Assembly: GCF_900114915.1 (NCBI RefSeq)
Contig: NZ_FOUS01000014.1
Coordinates: 124,001 to 188,000 of the forward strand
Direction: 5' to 3'
Length of the DNA: 64,000 nt
Origin: Bradyrhizobium sp. Rc3b
GTDB lineage: Bacteria; Pseudomonadota; Alphaproteobacteria; Rhizobiales; Xanthobacteraceae
Below the pieces are notes generated by a model, which had not been told where the DNA came from, searched no databases, and saw nothing but the letters and a program-made list of their open reading frames with translations. A program made the translations under genes and the position numbers. How positions within the stretch are numbered: the first letter of the stretch is position 1; each line of letters begins with the position of its first letter. Below, piece by piece: positions 24,084 through 35,039 of this stretch.

Positions 24084-25301
24084 TCAGCATTCCTTGGGAT
24101 CGACGAGGCCGTTGCTGCGCCCGACGATCTCGTAGTTTCCGCCCTTGGCGACCGCGGTGTACATCTTCATCTTGCAGTGTCGTTTGCCCGGCACCATCTC
24201 GGCAGGTCCTCCGGGGCCTTCGGCGATCTTGGCGTGGTCGAGCGCGGCGGCGACCGACTCACGATCGATCTTGCCGGCCTCCTTGACCGCGGCTTCCCAC
24301 AGCTTGAGGCCGCGATAGGTGCCGGTGGCGGCGCTGCCGGCGGCGAACAGGAAGTTGCCGGGGAAATCCTTCTCGTAGGCCGCCTGGATTTTGGCGTCGA
24401 ACGGGTTCTCCTTGGTCAGCACCTTGAAATAGTCGAGGCAGCTGGCGAGTCCCTCGATCTCCGCGGCCTGATTGATGTTGAGCGTGTTTTCGTCATAGTA
24501 GACGCAGGCGAGCCGCCCGCCGTTCTTGAGGAAGCCCGCTTCATAGAGCTGCTTGAAGAACGGGCCGACGCCAGGCGGAATGACGGTGTTGAAGACCACG
24601 TCGACCTTGTTGGAGATGATGCGGTTGACGGTCGCGGAGAAGTCGACCTGGTCGAGCGGGTAGTATTCCTCGAACACGACCTCGCCGCCGTTCGCCTCGA
24701 TCACCTTGCGGGCATAGACGTTGAGCGTGTGCGGCCAGACATAATTGGCGCTCGGCAGCGCGAACTTCTTGCCGCCGTTCTTGATCAGCCAGGGGATGAA
24801 TTCGTCGCATTGCTGCGCCGGCGTCGGGCCGGTGCAGAACAGATAGGGCGTGCACTCCTTGCCCTCGTAGAGCTGCGGATAGATGTAGAGCGTCTTGCCG
24901 CGCGCCACGATCGGGTCCTTGATCGCGTTGCGCATCGAGGAGGTGATGCCGCCAAGGACCATGTCGACCTTGTCGCGCTGGATCAGCTTGCGGACATTGC
25001 CGACGGCGACGGATTCGTTGGAGGCGGTGTCCTCGATGTAGAGCTCGAGCGGACGGCCGAGCAGACCGCCGGCGGCGTTGATCTCCTTGATCACCATTTT
25101 CGCGACGTTGGCGTCGGCGTTGCCGGCATAGGCGATCGGGCCGGTGAGATCGGTCGCGATGCCGACCTTGATCGGAGCCTCTGCGGCATTGGCCCAGTCG
25201 GCCGGGATCACCCAGCTTCCGACCCCGGTTGCGACCGCGCCGGAAGCGAAGGCGAAATTGGAGAGGAAGCGGCGGCGTGAGAGCTGAGTGCGATCGAACA
25301 T
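24084..25301 (-). CDS. ABC transporter substrate-binding protein, amide/urea type, Tat signal
   Basis: A 405-residue periplasmic binding protein with a twin-arginine signal (LSRRRFLSNFAFASGAVATG, cleavage probably after ANAAEA). The mature part is a type I two-lobe fold of the UrtA/AmiC/FmdD group: KVGIATDLTGPIAYAGNADA, NAAGGLLGRPLELYIEDTAS, and NRIISNKVDVVFNTVIPPG. This group binds amides, urea or short polar amino compounds, which suits the amidase in the locus. It starts two bases after the livH stop. Confidence 0.88.
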   Translation of the reverse strand: MFDRTQLSRRRFLSNFAFASGAVATGVGSWVIPADWANAAEAPIKVGIATDLTGPIAYAGNADANVAKMVIKEINAAGGLLGRPLELYIEDTASNESVAVGNVRKLIQRDKVDMVLGGITSSMRNAIKDPIVARGKTLYIYPQLYEGKECTPYLFCTGPTPAQQCDEFIPWLIKNGGKKFALPSANYVWPHTLNVYARKVIEANGGEVVFEEYYPLDQVDFSATVNRIISNKVDVVFNTVIPPGVGPFFKQLYEAGFLKNGGRLACVYYDENTLNINQAAEIEGLASCLDYFKVLTKENPFDAKIQAAYEKDFPGNFLFAAGSAATGTYRGLKLWEAAVKEAGKIDRESVAAALDHAKIAEGPGGPAEMVPGKRHCKMKMYTAVAKGGNYEIVGRSNGLVDPKEC

Positions 25302-25303
25302 GA

Positions 25304-26161
25304 CTAAACCCCTTTTCCAGCGATGAGGCCCTGCGGGCGGAATTTGATGAAGACAATGGCGAGCACGAAGACGAGCACGTCGGCGACGACGGGCGCCATC
25401 ACCCAGGGCAGCGCGGCGCTGAGCGTGCCGATGACACCGGCGCCCGCGACCGGCCCGATGAAGGAGCCGACGCCGCCGACCATGACCGCGACGAAACCCT
25501 GGATCAGGAAACGCAGGCCGAGATCGGCGTAGAGGCTGAACACCGGGACGATCAGGGCACCGGCAAGGCCGGCGAGCGCGGAGCCGAACGCGAAGGTGGC
25601 GCCGTACATCAGGGGCGTGGAAATGCCCGAGGCCCGCGCCAGCGATGGATTCTCCAGCGTGGCGCGCATGCGCAGACCAAAGTTGGTGCGGGACAGCAGC
25701 AGATAGCAGCCGGCCATCACCAGCAGCGTGATGACGATGATGGTGAAGCGCCAGGCCGAGATGTGCATGGCGCCGATGTCGATCGAGCCGCCGATCGGCT
25801 CGGGCACAGTGAGATAAAAGCCGCCGATCAGCCCGCGCACGGATTCGCGGATGATCAGGCCGAGCGCGTAGGTGCCGAGCATGGCGACGATCGGCGCGGC
25901 GTAGAATCTGCGGATGATCAGCGCCTCCAGCACGAAGCCGAGCGCGCCGACGACGAAGGGCGCTGCGACCATGCCGGCCCAGATCGGCAGGCCCTTGGCG
26001 TAGGCGAGATAGGTGATGTAGGCCCCGAGCAGGACGAACTCGCCCTGCGCGAAGTTGAAGATGCCCATCATGCTGGCGATGATCCCGAGCCCCAGCACGA
26101 TCAGAACGATGATCGCGCCAAAGCTCAGGATCTCGAACGCTGCGACGAACGCGTTAGCCAT
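25304..26161 (-). CDS. ABC transporter permease, LivH type (amide locus)
   Basis: A 285-residue permease with about eight membrane helices. Characteristic segments are MMGIFNFAQGEFVLLGAYI, GLRMRATLENPSLARASGIS (the ATPase-contact loop) and QGFVAVMVGGVGSFIGPVAGA. It starts 35 bases after the amidase stop and is followed by its binding protein, so transport genes are read with the amidase. Confidence 0.9.
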   Translation of the reverse strand: MANAFVAAFEILSFGAIIVLIVLGLGIIASMMGIFNFAQGEFVLLGAYITYLAYAKGLPIWAGMVAAPFVVGALGFVLEALIIRRFYAAPIVAMLGTYALGLIIRESVRGLIGGFYLTVPEPIGGSIDIGAMHISAWRFTIIVITLLVMAGCYLLLSRTNFGLRMRATLENPSLARASGISTPLMYGATFAFGSALAGLAGALIVPVFSLYADLGLRFLIQGFVAVMVGGVGSFIGPVAGAGVIGTLSAALPWVMAPVVADVLVFVLAIVFIKFRPQGLIAGKGV

Positions 26162-26196
26162 AGGGTGGTCTTCCGTCCGTCTGCATCAATGCCCGC

Positions 26197-27711
26197 TCAC
26201 ATCTTCTTCCAGTCGCCGATCTGCTCGAAGGCGTGGGCGGCGCGGTAGATGGTGGATTCCTCGAACATCCGGCCGACCAGCATCAGGCCGACCGGCAGGC
26301 CGTCGACCATGCCGCAGGGCAGCGACATCGCGGGATGATGGGTGATGTCGAACGGCGCGGTGTTGGAGATCATCTCCAGGGCGCGGGCAACGTATTCCTC
26401 GCGGCTGGCATTGGGCTCCGGCAGCTTGGTCGCCTTCATCGGCGTGGTCGGCATCAGCAGCAGATCGTAATCGCCGAACGCCTTGTCGTAGGCCGCGGTC
26501 AGCCGGCGCGAGATGTTGAGCGCCTTGCCGTAGAAGCGTGGACCGAAATTGTTGTTGATGTAGGTGCCAAGCATCATGAACAATTTCGTGGTCTCGGACA
26601 GCGAATCGGCCTGGCGGCGCCAGCCGCGATGGAAATCCATCAGCGAGGTCGAATAGAGATCGCCGCGGGACAGGCCATAGCCGTCGCCGAACATCATGGT
26701 CTGGGTCAGGCCTTCGGTGCCGATCGGCGTCCAGATCGCGCCGCCCAGCAGATGCATCGGGATCGACACCGTCTCGACGGTGGCGCCGAGATCCTTGAAG
26801 CGTTTCGCCGCCTCGCGCACGCTTTCATTCACCGCGGCCTCGGCCGTCGGCTGTTCAAAGCCTTCCTTGACGATGCCGATTTTCATGCCCTTGACGCCTT
26901 GGCCGAGCGCCTTGGTGTATTCCTCGACCTTCGGCGACTTGATGCGCGGATCGTAGCCGTCGTCGCCGGCGAGCACTTCGAGCAGCAGCGCATTGTCGGC
27001 GACCGTCGCCGTCATCGGCCCGGTATGGTCGACATAGATCTCGATCGGCATGATGCCGGTGTAGGGGACGAGGCCCCAGGTCGGCTTCATGCCGTAGATG
27101 CCGCAGAACGAGGCCGGCATGCGGATCGAGCCGCCCTGATCGCCGCCGATCGCCATGTCGACCTCGCCGAGCGAGACCACGACGCCCGAGCCCGACGACG
27201 AGCCGCCGGCCGAGTAGCCCATCTTGTGCGGATTATGCACCGGCCCGTAGGACCCGGTGTGGCTGCCGCCGGACAGGCAGAAGTGCTCGCAATGCACCTT
27301 GCCAGCGATCTCGGCGCCGGCATCCAGCATGCGCGTGACGATGGTGGCGTCGAAATCGGGCACATAGCCTTCCAGCGTCGACGAGCCGTTCGTCATGGGA
27401 ACGCCGGCCAGCATGATGTTGTCCTTCAGCGCGACGGTCTTGCCCTTGAGCTTGCCGCTGGCGGCGCCCTTCACGGTCGACTTGCGATACCAGGCGTTGC
27501 GCGGGTTCTCTTCAGCCGAGGGCCGATAGCCCGGGGTGCGCGGATATTTCACCTCGGGCAGTTCGTCCGGCATCGCGGCGACGAGATTGTAGGCCTCGAT
27601 CGAGCCCTGCATCAGGCCACGGAACGAGGTGACGTCGTCATCGGTGAGCGAAAGGCCGCATTGCTCGGCGACACTGCGAAGTTGGGCGGGGGTGGGAAGG
27701 ACAACTGTCAC
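26197..27711 (-). CDS. Amidase (amidase-signature family)
   Basis: A 504-residue Ser-cisSer-Lys amidase that would hydrolyse a carboxamide to acid plus ammonia in the cytoplasm. The catalytic Lys is in GKTVALKDNIMLAG; the signature follows in SAGGSSSGSGVVVSLG and AIGGDQGGSIRMPASFCG. The D-Q-G-G-S-I-R form is the one I remember from enantioselective amidases linked to nitrile hydratases, though no nitrile hydratase is here. The GTG at 27711 follows AGAGGAGAG. The transport operon continues directly downstream, so import and cleavage are co-expressed. Confidence 0.9.
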   Translation of the reverse strand: MTVVLPTPAQLRSVAEQCGLSLTDDDVTSFRGLMQGSIEAYNLVAAMPDELPEVKYPRTPGYRPSAEENPRNAWYRKSTVKGAASGKLKGKTVALKDNIMLAGVPMTNGSSTLEGYVPDFDATIVTRMLDAGAEIAGKVHCEHFCLSGGSHTGSYGPVHNPHKMGYSAGGSSSGSGVVVSLGEVDMAIGGDQGGSIRMPASFCGIYGMKPTWGLVPYTGIMPIEIYVDHTGPMTATVADNALLLEVLAGDDGYDPRIKSPKVEEYTKALGQGVKGMKIGIVKEGFEQPTAEAAVNESVREAAKRFKDLGATVETVSIPMHLLGGAIWTPIGTEGLTQTMMFGDGYGLSRGDLYSTSLMDFHRGWRRQADSLSETTKLFMMLGTYINNNFGPRFYGKALNISRRLTAAYDKAFGDYDLLLMPTTPMKATKLPEPNASREEYVARALEMISNTAPFDITHHPAMSLPCGMVDGLPVGLMLVGRMFEESTIYRAAHAFEQIGDWKKM

Positions 27712-27803
27712 GGCGCTCTCCTCTGAGGCTTCTTGATCCCTGGCGTTGGACGGAGTCTCGCGGTCGCGCTGCACAAGCGCGGGCCGTTCGGCTTCGCGTC
27801 GAT

Positions 27804-27832
27804 ATTACAGACGGAAATATTTTCCTTTTCAA
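27804..27832 (-). promoter_or_regulatory. Sigma-70-type promoter of the amidase operon with internal near-palindrome
   Basis: On the minus strand TTGAAA (27832-27827) and TGTAAT (27809-27804) are separated by exactly 17 bases, each matching five of six consensus bases. The spacer holds GGAAAATATTTCC (27813-27825), with arms GGAAA/TTTCC. A protein bound there would cover the promoter core. About 90 bases separate the -10 from the amidase GTG. Confidence 0.6.
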
Positions 27833-27875
27833 GTATTATTTCGCAAAGCCGCTGCGACGTATCAACAGCCGACTC

Positions 27876-28940
27876 TCAAAGCGTCTTGATGATCTTGAAG
27901 TCGAGACCGTCGGCTTCAGCGAGGTACATCGGCATCTCGGCGCGCCCGTCGCGAAGAACCACGGGACCGCGGCCCGCCGAGTAAACGGTGTTGCGTGCGG
28001 CCTTCAGCAGCGGACGAAAGGCCAGCGAGCCGGCACGGTTGGCCACCGACTCCAGGAACCGCAGCCCTTCATAGTTCGACTGGCCGACCGAGCCGACCGG
28101 CGGCGCGTGCGGGCCGAACATGGCCTGGTAGCCGCTGAGGAACTCGTCATTGGCACGCGAGGCCATGCAGTTGAAATAGCCGGAGGCGCAGAACAAATTC
28201 TCGGTGTTGTCGGCGCCGATGCCGAGCAGCACGGTCTCGTCCATCGCGCCGGCAAGTCGCAGCGTCGAGGTCGCAAGGCCGGCTTCCGCGAAGGCGCGGT
28301 TGAAAGTGATGCTGTCGGTGCCGATCAGCGAGATCAGCACGACATCAGGCTTGGCTGCGCGGATGCGCGCCAGATGCGGCTCGTGATTGTCCTCGCCGAC
28401 CGGGACGAACTCCTCGCCGACGACCTGACCGCCGGCCTCCTTGATGTAGCGCTTCACCGCCCGATGCGACTGCCAGGGCCAGACATAGTCGCTGCCGATC
28501 AGGTACCAGCGCGCCGCCTTCTTGACGTCGGCGAGCCAGTGGATCGAGGGGCGGCTCTGCCAGCGCGGCGTCTCGCCGATCGCCATCACGCCCGGCGTGC
28601 GCTCGCCGCCTTCATAGACGGGAGTGTAGATGTAGGGGATGCGGTTGCCGGTGACCTTGCGCAGGGCAACACGGACGGCGCTGATATGCGAGCCCATGAT
28701 CAGGTCGACCTCGTCGAAGGCGATCGCCTGCTCGGCGCGCCGCACGACGTCTTCGATCGGGCCACCGGAATCGTAGATCGATAGCTCGAGCTCGCGCCCC
28801 AATATGCCGCCGCGCTTGTTGATCTCGGCGACCGCCAGCATGGCGCTGTTGGTGGAAGTCGGGCCCCAGATTCCGGGCGAGCCGGTGAAGGTGAGGAAAT
28901 TGCCGATGCGCAGCTTGTTGCGGGCGCCGCGGCGTTTCAT
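27876..28940 (-). CDS. AmiC-like binding-protein-fold protein without signal peptide (probable sensor)
   Basis: About 354 residues of type I periplasmic-binding fold: GPTSTNSAMLAVAEINKRGG, LSIYDSGGPIEDVVRRAEQA, and IRAAKPDVVLISLIGTDS. Relatives are AmiC and amide-binding proteins. Whether it starts at ATG 28940 or the frame end 29135, no hydrophobic export signal is present, unlike the true transport protein at 24084. So it is probably a cytoplasmic amide sensor, as AmiC is. It lies between the MarR gene and the amidase and is transcribed with the latter or just ahead of it. The start is uncertain. Confidence 0.75.
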   Translation of the reverse strand: MKRRGARNKLRIGNFLTFTGSPGIWGPTSTNSAMLAVAEINKRGGILGRELELSIYDSGGPIEDVVRRAEQAIAFDEVDLIMGSHISAVRVALRKVTGNRIPYIYTPVYEGGERTPGVMAIGETPRWQSRPSIHWLADVKKAARWYLIGSDYVWPWQSHRAVKRYIKEAGGQVVGEEFVPVGEDNHEPHLARIRAAKPDVVLISLIGTDSITFNRAFAEAGLATSTLRLAGAMDETVLLGIGADNTENLFCASGYFNCMASRANDEFLSGYQAMFGPHAPPVGSVGQSNYEGLRFLESVANRAGSLAFRPLLKAARNTVYSAGRGPVVLRDGRAEMPMYLAEADGLDFKIIKTL

Positions 28941-29154
28941 GACGTGGATGTCAAATGGCGACAGGTCGAAATCCGCTGCCGCGGACGACAGATTCCTGAA
29001 CAGCAAAGACGGTGGCAACGCCGGACCGCCATGAGCCGGGAAGTTTACCGTCGCGCGCACGCCAACTCCTGTCTGGCACCAGACCTGAAAGCACATTGAG
29101 CAGGCGGCCGCGGCTTCCGCCCTTTTGTTGTGCAATGATCCTATTTTGAAAATA

Positions 29155-29189
29155 TTGAATATTCAAGAATTGAAGTGCATATAGATGCA
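29155..29189. promoter_or_regulatory. AT-rich palindromes between marR and the sensor gene (candidate operator)
   Basis: TTGAATATTCAA (29155-29166) is a perfect 12-base palindrome, and TGCATATAGATGCA (29176-29189) has five-base arms. They lie in an AT-rich island of the 299-base divergent intergenic region, 50-85 bases before the MarR start. MarR dimers usually bind such TTGAA/TTCAA-type sites; this one is predicted only by position and symmetry. Confidence 0.55.
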
Positions 29190-29239
29190 GCATTGATTGC
29201 AAGACATTCACTCAATTGGGTCAAGACGAAGTCTTAGCC

Positions 29240-29683
29240 GTGGCAAAACCGTCGAAAGAAAACACCCCGATCACCGAACACCTCGCTTACCTGCTCGCGC
29301 AAGCCAACCGGGAGATCAACCGGCAGCTCGAACTGAGGTTGAGCAAGGAAGGCGTGCCGGTCGAGCAGTGGCGCATCCTCAAGGTGCTGTCGGATGGCAA
29401 CGGCCATTCGATGGGCGAGCTTGCAGGCGCCGTGCTGCTCAACCATCCGACGCTGACCAAGATGATCGACCGCATGGTCTCCGACACGCTGGTCTATCGC
29501 GTGCAGGACCCGGGCGACCGCCGCAAGGTGCTGATGTTCATCTCCGACCGCGGCAAGGTGCTGTGCAAGAAGCTCAACTCGCTCGCGGTCGACCAGGAGG
29601 AGCATATCCTGGAGAGCTACGGCGACAAGTCGACGAGCGAATTGAAGCGGCTGCTGGAGAGCTTGATCGATAGTTCGAATTAG
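29240..29683 (+). CDS. MarR family transcriptional regulator of the amide locus
   Basis: A 147-residue winged-helix dimer. The HTH lies at about residues 55-80 (SMGELAGAVLLNHPTLTKMIDRM) and the wing at DPGDRRKVLMFISDRG. N- and C-terminal helices should form the dimer. The GTG at 240 of this kilobase (29240) is preferred; an upstream TTG at 29216 is possible. It is divergent from the sensor-amidase-transporter genes with a palindrome between, so it is the obvious candidate regulator. Whether it binds an amide itself or acts with the AmiC-like sensor is unknown. Confidence 0.88.
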   Translation: MAKPSKENTPITEHLAYLLAQANREINRQLELRLSKEGVPVEQWRILKVLSDGNGHSMGELAGAVLLNHPTLTKMIDRMVSDTLVYRVQDPGDRRKVLMFISDRGKVLCKKLNSLAVDQEEHILESYGDKSTSELKRLLESLIDSSN

Positions 29684-29756
29684 ACCTCGTGGAGCGTGGG
29701 CGCCTTGCGGAGCCGACACACTCGTCTGCCATTCAATGCATGGAGAGAGGACCTCC

Positions 29757-29855
29757 ATGAAAGCACGCGCGCTGGTCCACGCCGGCTTGGTGGCGCTCAC
29801 AGCGTGCACCCGGGCCTTATTCAATTCTCAAGGCTCGCCCTTGAGTCCAGGCTGA
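29757..29855 (+). CDS. Possible 32-residue lipoprotein-like peptide
   Basis: A short frame (MKARALVHAGLVALTACTRA and 12 more residues) preceded at the right distance by GGAGAGAGGA. The start resembles a lipoprotein signal with L-T-A-C, but the mature part would be only about 16 residues. It could be a real small peptide, a remnant, or chance. Confidence 0.25.
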   Translation: MKARALVHAGLVALTACTRALFNSQGSPLSPG

Positions 29856-29877
29856 GAATGAGCATGCGCCGCATGCA

Positions 29878-30282
29878 TCATCGCCAGCACGAGAGGCGAT
29901 AGCGTTGGCCGTTCCATGTCGTCCAGCCCACGGACTTGTTGCTGACCGGTTTGGCTAGATACCATTTATTGCCATCGGCATGGTTGAAGTATACGCCGCC
30001 CTGCGTTCCGCTGCGTGGATTTGTTAACTTCACCCATCGCGAGCCATTATCTGAGAAGTTGCCTGCCCAGCGTGCTCCCGAGCTGCTGGTGCAAGTGCCG
30101 CCGCTGCAGCTTGTCTGACTGTCATCAACGGCGGCCCATTTCATCCGGGCCGGCCGGCCGTCTATGTTGCACGACCATGTTCCGCCCCACCATCCGCCCA
30201 CTTGGCTCGCAGGGGCGGAACCGCAAGCGTAGAAACTCAGGGCAAGAACGCAAAAGGTGGTTGGCAGCGCGCGTTTGGACAT
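29878..30282 (-). CDS. Small secreted protein, DUF6006-like
   Basis: A 134-residue protein with an N-terminal signal (ALPTTFCVLALSFYACGSAPAS). The mature part of about 110 residues is rich in Trp, Gly and Ser with four conserved-looking Cys (WSCNIDGRPARMKWAAVDD, SCSGGTCTSSSG, RYRLSCWR), which probably form disulfides in the periplasm or outside. It resembles the DUF6006 family as I remember it; function is unknown. It is a single gene with AT-richer flanks. Confidence 0.7.
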   Translation of the reverse strand: MSKRALPTTFCVLALSFYACGSAPASQVGGWWGGTWSCNIDGRPARMKWAAVDDSQTSCSGGTCTSSSGARWAGNFSDNGSRWVKLTNPRSGTQGGVYFNHADGNKWYLAKPVSNKSVGWTTWNGQRYRLSCWR

Positions 30283-30801
30283 TGTCTGGCTCCCAATTTT
30301 CGGGCCGCGTATTGTGATTCAATCAAAACACGGATCGAGCTCGGTAGAGGTGATCCAGATCACAATGAGCAGTGGCAAAAGATTGGATGATCTACCCGCA
30401 GGTGTTCTCCGAGACACGATGCCGCGCTTTGACCATCGGCTTTCGGGCTTCAGCTGCGCGGCCGGGGGAGCGAGTGGCCGCCGACAATCTGCAGCAACAG
30501 CACTCGGAAGTGATCACAGGAACAGGCGCCGCAGGTCACGCGCATGCAACAGAGCGATGCTTCTCGCCTGTTCGCTCAGCATCGGGGCCGGTTGCCAGGT
30601 GGCCAAAGCGTGCTCAGCCGCGCGTGACGGATGCCAGACCGCCTAACAAATGTAAGCCAGCCATCCTCAATGGCGTGCGCCTACCATTCGTGATGCACCC
30701 TAAAGATCAGCAGGCACCATATGGATCGGAAGCATTTCAACCCCTCGCGAACTCGTAGGCCAATACAGCACCGCGAATTCGCTGGGTCTTGAGATCATCG
30801 A
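30283..30801. other. 519-base intergenic region, no supported gene
   Basis: Open frames exist (one of 128 residues on the plus strand from 30372), but they have mixed composition, no ribosome-binding site and no recognisable motif. A stretch near 30350 (GGTGATCCAGATCACAATGA) holds TGATCCAGATCA, an imperfect inverted repeat. Probably the upstream region of the small secreted protein plus the space after secA. Confidence 0.5.
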
Positions 30802-33642
<2,841 letters not shown>

Positions 33643-33994
33643 GCCTGGTTCCTGTGTTCGCGATTCAACCGCGTTGGCCTAAGAAGTTGTCACCCGCCTG
33701 CCTATCAACTCACCGTGACGCCTCGTGGCGTCAGAGCCCGGACTGCGGGGGTCATCCGCCATATGGGTGGGAATTGGGCAAGTCTGGGTTCAACGGCCAA
33801 AAACGCAGCAAAATAAACGCCATCGCCATGGTCGCGACCGGGCAGAGATATGGCCCGGTCAGGGCCTTGTCAACGGCGGGCGCATTGCGGCTAATTCATC
33901 ATTTTGACAGACTTTTCGCGTTGCCAAGCCCCCCTGTATTGGGCGAGTGTCCGCCCCGCTCGAGCAGCCCCCTGCTTCAACATAAGGATTTTCC
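33643..33994. other. Divergent upstream region of secA and parvulin gene
   Basis: A 352-base gap with no convincing gene. A TTGACA at 33904-33909 on the plus strand could be a -35 box for the parvulin gene, but a good -10 is not seen. Small frames here lack ribosome-binding sites and motifs. Confidence 0.4.
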
Positions 33995-34909
33995 ATGACC
34001 ACCTCGTTCCCGGTAACCACCGGCCAGCGTTTCCGCAGTGCGTCCGCCCTGGCTGGCAGCCTCGCTCTGGCGCTGTCCCTGGCGTTCGCAGGCCCGCTCC
34101 GGGCCGCCGACGATCCGGTGCTGGCGAAGGTCAATGGCGCGGAAATCAAGAAGAGCGACGTCGCCATGGCCGAGGAGGAGCTCGGGCCGAGCCTCGCCCA
34201 GATGGACCCGGCGACCAAGGACGAGAACGTCCTGTCCTTCCTGATCGACATGAAAATCGTCAGCAAGGCTGCCGAGGACAAGAAGGTTGCCGATAGCGAG
34301 GAATTCAAGAAGCGCCTGGCATTCGCCCGCAACCGGCTTCTGATGGACAGCCTGCTCGCAGGCGAGGGCAAGGCCGCCACCACCCCCGACGCCATGAAGA
34401 AGGTCTATGAAGAGGCCTCCAAGCAGATCACCGGCGAGCAGGAAGTGCGCGCCCGCCATATCCTGGTCGAGACCGAGGACGAGGCCAAGGCGGTGAAGGC
34501 CGAGCTCGACAAGGGCGCCGATTTCGCCGAGCTGGCCAAGAAGAAGTCCAAGGATCCGGGCTCGGCCGACGGCGGCGATCTCGGCTTCTTCACCAAGGAG
34601 CAGATGGTACCGGAATTCTCGGCGATCGCCTTCGCGCTCGAACCCGGCAAGATCTCCGACCCCGTCAAGTCGCAGTTCGGCTGGCACGTCATCAAGGTCG
34701 AGGAAAAGCGCAACCGCAAGGCGCCGGACTTCGAGCAGGTCAAGGCCCAGATCGAGCAGTACGTCACCCGCAAGGCCCAGGCCGACTACGTCGCCAAGCT
34801 TCGCGCCGAAGCCAAGGTCGAGCGCCTGGACCAGCCGGCGGCGGACGCCAAGCCGGCGGATGCGGCGAAGCCCTCCGACAGCAAGATGGCGCCCCCTGCA
34901 AAGAAGTAA
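33995..34909 (+). CDS. Peptidyl-prolyl cis-trans isomerase, parvulin type (exported)
   Basis: A 304-residue periplasmic folding factor of the PrsA/SurA/PpiC group. The N-terminus is a signal peptide with core LAGSLALALSLAFAGPLRA. A chaperone-like helical domain follows, then the parvulin domain at about residues 145-245 (VRARHILVETEDEAKAVKAE, KKKSKDPGSADGGDLGFFTK, PVKSQFGWHVIKVEEK). The C-terminus is charged and Ala/Lys/Pro-rich. Its position between secA and argJ fits a role in handling exported proteins. Confidence 0.92.
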   Translation: MTTSFPVTTGQRFRSASALAGSLALALSLAFAGPLRAADDPVLAKVNGAEIKKSDVAMAEEELGPSLAQMDPATKDENVLSFLIDMKIVSKAAEDKKVADSEEFKKRLAFARNRLLMDSLLAGEGKAATTPDAMKKVYEEASKQITGEQEVRARHILVETEDEAKAVKAELDKGADFAELAKKKSKDPGSADGGDLGFFTKEQMVPEFSAIAFALEPGKISDPVKSQFGWHVIKVEEKRNRKAPDFEQVKAQIEQYVTRKAQADYVAKLRAEAKVERLDQPAADAKPADAAKPSDSKMAPPAKK

Positions 34910-34955
34910 GAATTCGCTGTCACTTCGGTGACGTGAAGAGTATCTAAGCCTTTGT

Positions 34956-35007
34956 GATGCCCGGCCCCAAGCGCGAAGCGCGTCTTCGCACAGAGGGGCC
35001 GGGCATC
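34956..35007. repeat. Palindromic element between parvulin gene and argJ
   Basis: Thirteen-base perfect arms (GATGCCCGGCCCC and GGGGCCGGGCATC) enclose a second stem GCGAAG/CTTCGC. It starts 47 bases after the stop codon of the parvulin gene and can act as terminator-like hairpin before argJ. Confidence 0.8.
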
Positions 35008-35039
35008 TGCATATTCAGATCCCACCAAGGCGCCCCGCG

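Noticed and set aside
22629..25280. Very long open frame antisense to the amide transporter genes
   Set aside because: It is the shadow of high-GC coding sequence. The minus-strand genes show clear ABC transporter motifs, while the antisense product is an Asp/Arg/Ala-rich string with no family pattern.
21556..26161. Urea (Urt) transporter
   Set aside because: The binding protein is of the related amide/urea type, but the cluster is joined to an amidase and no urease genes are present, so an amide substrate is more likely.
30372..30758. 128-residue open frame after secA
   Set aside because: No ribosome-binding site, no recognisable motif, and composition unlike neighbouring genes.
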